A stretch of DNA of 64,000 bases from Comamonas antarctica (GTDB taxonomy: Bacteria; Pseudomonadota; Gammaproteobacteria; Burkholderiales; Burkholderiaceae_C), in contig NZ_CP054842.1 of the NCBI RefSeq assembly GCF_013363755.1, forward strand, positions 1-64,000. The letters are read 5' to 3'. The position numbers and the translations under genes are program-made. Under the pieces are notes generated by a model, which saw only the letters and a list, made by a program, of their open reading frames with translations, made no database searches and was not told where the DNA came from. Below are positions 62,993-64,000 of the stretch, piece by piece; the first letter of the stretch is position 1; every line of letters starts with the position of its first letter.

Positions 62993-63497
62993 AACCCGAT
63001 GCGAAATGCTCAGCACCTTGTGCTGGTGCAGCATGAACCAGCCCGCAGCGCACACGCGGCCGGTGTCCACCTGACATCGCATTGACCGAACTGCAGCGTT
63101 CGCGCTGCGCGTCGTTCGTCGGGGATCCTCTCTGCGCTGCCACCCCTGCTGACGCCCATCAGCACGGCCGCAGGCTTGGGCTCCGTGGCCTGCACCTGGT
63201 GCTGCGTCACTAGCTGCCCTGCCGGGGCCTACAGCCCTATTCATGCCAGGCATGTCACCGGCCCTGGGTCGCCAGTTCAGCACCGGCACAACCGCAGGCC
63301 TGCCGACCGGCCCAGCAGCTTGTGCTGGGCCAGGAGCGGTGCTCTCTGGCCCTGGGCTCCCTACCCCTTCTACCCTCCCAAAAAAACCGCACAGCGGCGC
63401 TCCTGCAGGCCGCTATCGATGGCTCCGGCCGGCAGGCCCATTCCGGAAAAAACGAAAGTAGAGTGACGCACCAACGAAAGTACAGTGACGTTCCGCA
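62993..63497 (-). repeat. right arm of 0.5-kb imperfect inverted repeat
   Basis: Counterpart of 60687-61184. Outer tip at 63497 (complement TGCGGAACGTCACTGTACTT) again has the tandem 22-bp motif. Between the arms, besides the IS2-like element, 62733-62992 contains a partial repeat of the GCACCTTGTGC...CAGCATGAACCAGCCC motif and no gene. Confidence 0.85.
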
Positions 63498-63619
63498 ACT
63501 GCAAAGGCCCGGCGGCGGATCAAAACAGCACCGAGTTCATGGAGGGCTGTTGGATTATGTGCGGCGGCCATAGACGCGAGCTCGCGCAGGCGTGCGGCAA
63601 CACATGAACGGCACGGCCG

Positions 63620-64000
63620 TTAACGACCACGTTCCTTGCTTGGTTCGTCCACGCGTGAAACCGTCCCACGGCCACCCTTGAAGACAACCTCGATTCGATC
63701 ACCAAGTGTTGGCGGTTCAGTCAAGGACTTTGTATCGTGGATGACGATCTTTCGGCGGCCAACATCCTGGGCCACGTGCATTCCAGAGACAGCAACGATG
63801 GGCCCTATGAAACGCAAACCGTCGGGACCTGACTTGTCGATGACTTTATAACCCTGCTTTTCCAATGTAGAGCGGATTTCACGCTCTGATACCTGGGCGC
63901 CCTGCTCAGCAGCCAGGGGAGGAACTCCTTGCTCGAACAGAATCCCCTCATCGAGCATTTGCTGCACGATCTCAGCCTGCATCATGTCCCGCGACTTCTT
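63620..64000 (-). CDS. KfrB-domain plasmid protein (partial, runs off window)
   Basis: The visible C-terminal 126 residues include QVSEREIRSTLEKQGYKVI and then GPIVAVSGMHVAQDVGRRKIVIHDTKSLTEPPTLGDRIEVVFKGGRGTV, which matches the KfrB-type domain found on IncP and other broad-host-range plasmids, sometimes as the tail of large TraI- or LPD-type proteins. The frame is open to the last base of the window (63985 is only the first in-window Met), so the gene is probably longer. Role in plasmid maintenance is unproven. Confidence 0.7.
   Translation of the reverse strand, partial: KKSRDMMQAEIVQQMLDEGILFEQGVPPLAAEQGAQVSEREIRSTLEKQGYKVIDKSGPDGLRFIGPIVAVSGMHVAQDVGRRKIVIHDTKSLTEPPTLGDRIEVVFKGGRGTVSRVDEPSKERGR

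Overview
The window reads as part of a conjugative plasmid (or plasmid-derived integrative element) from a betaproteobacterium, most likely a member of the Comamonadaceae or a close relative. This is inferred from overall high GC, several orphan Bug/TctC-type substrate-binding proteins (a family expanded in betaproteobacteria) and many IS3-, IS481-, IS66- and IS256-type elements. No rRNA, tRNA, CRISPR array or replication-initiator gene was recognised, so oriV and rep probably lie outside the window.

Backbone, 1-25 kb. parA-parB (0.09-2.2 kb) is followed by about 1 kb of non-coding DNA with seven 18-bp palindromes, a probable centromere. A MPF-T type IV secretion operon follows: virB2, B3, B4, B5, two small genes, B6, B8, B9, B10, B11, B1 and a trbM/kikA-type gene (3.5-14.2 kb). 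A low-GC island (14.2-17.6 kb) carries one large unrecognised gene of 705 codons. The DNA-processing block runs leftward: trwA-like, trwB/virD4 and a MOB-F relaxase-helicase (17.6-22.6 kb). oriT lies at 22.6-22.8 kb and the divergent stbA-stbB-stbC operon at 23.0-24.6 kb. The MOB/stb layout, the nic sequence and an array of 11-bp repeats before stbA closely resemble the arrangement in plasmid R388.

Accessory part, 24.6-64 kb. First come a lone thiamine-phosphate-synthase-like gene convergent with a LuxR-type regulator, a lone TnpB element beside a truncated DUF932 gene, plasmid hypotheticals, an SRAP protein, and umuDC with a LexA box. A GNAT-MFS pair divergent from a LysR regulator follows. 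From 36.7 to 48.2 kb is an IS graveyard: IS481, an IS3 remnant, a decayed IS66, IS2-like and IS1182-like fragments, an IS150-like orfA fragment, IS256 and an IS51-like element. Between these lie a beta-helix/zinc-ribbon pair, a membrane-protein/winged-helix pair and a decapitated TonB receptor. A catabolic cluster at 48.7-55.5 kb holds three Bug proteins, a cyclase-type hydrolase, a 2-hydroxyacid dehydrogenase, an RraA-type protein and a LysR regulator. The right end (55.7-62.7 kb) has two inverted copies of an IS2-like element and two more IS3-family elements, with two small genes between them. The right-hand IS2-like copy sits inside a 0.5-kb imperfect inverted repeat, and a KfrB-type gene runs off the window.

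The backbone genes together give partition, mating-pair formation and DNA processing. The accessory genes look acquired and reshaped by IS insertion and by IS-mediated deletion: most IS boundaries lack matching target duplications, and genes cut by ISs do not resume on the other side. The most interesting unexplained items are the composite palindrome array, the 705-aa gene between the transfer blocks, and the large inverted repeat with tandem 22-bp motifs at its tips.
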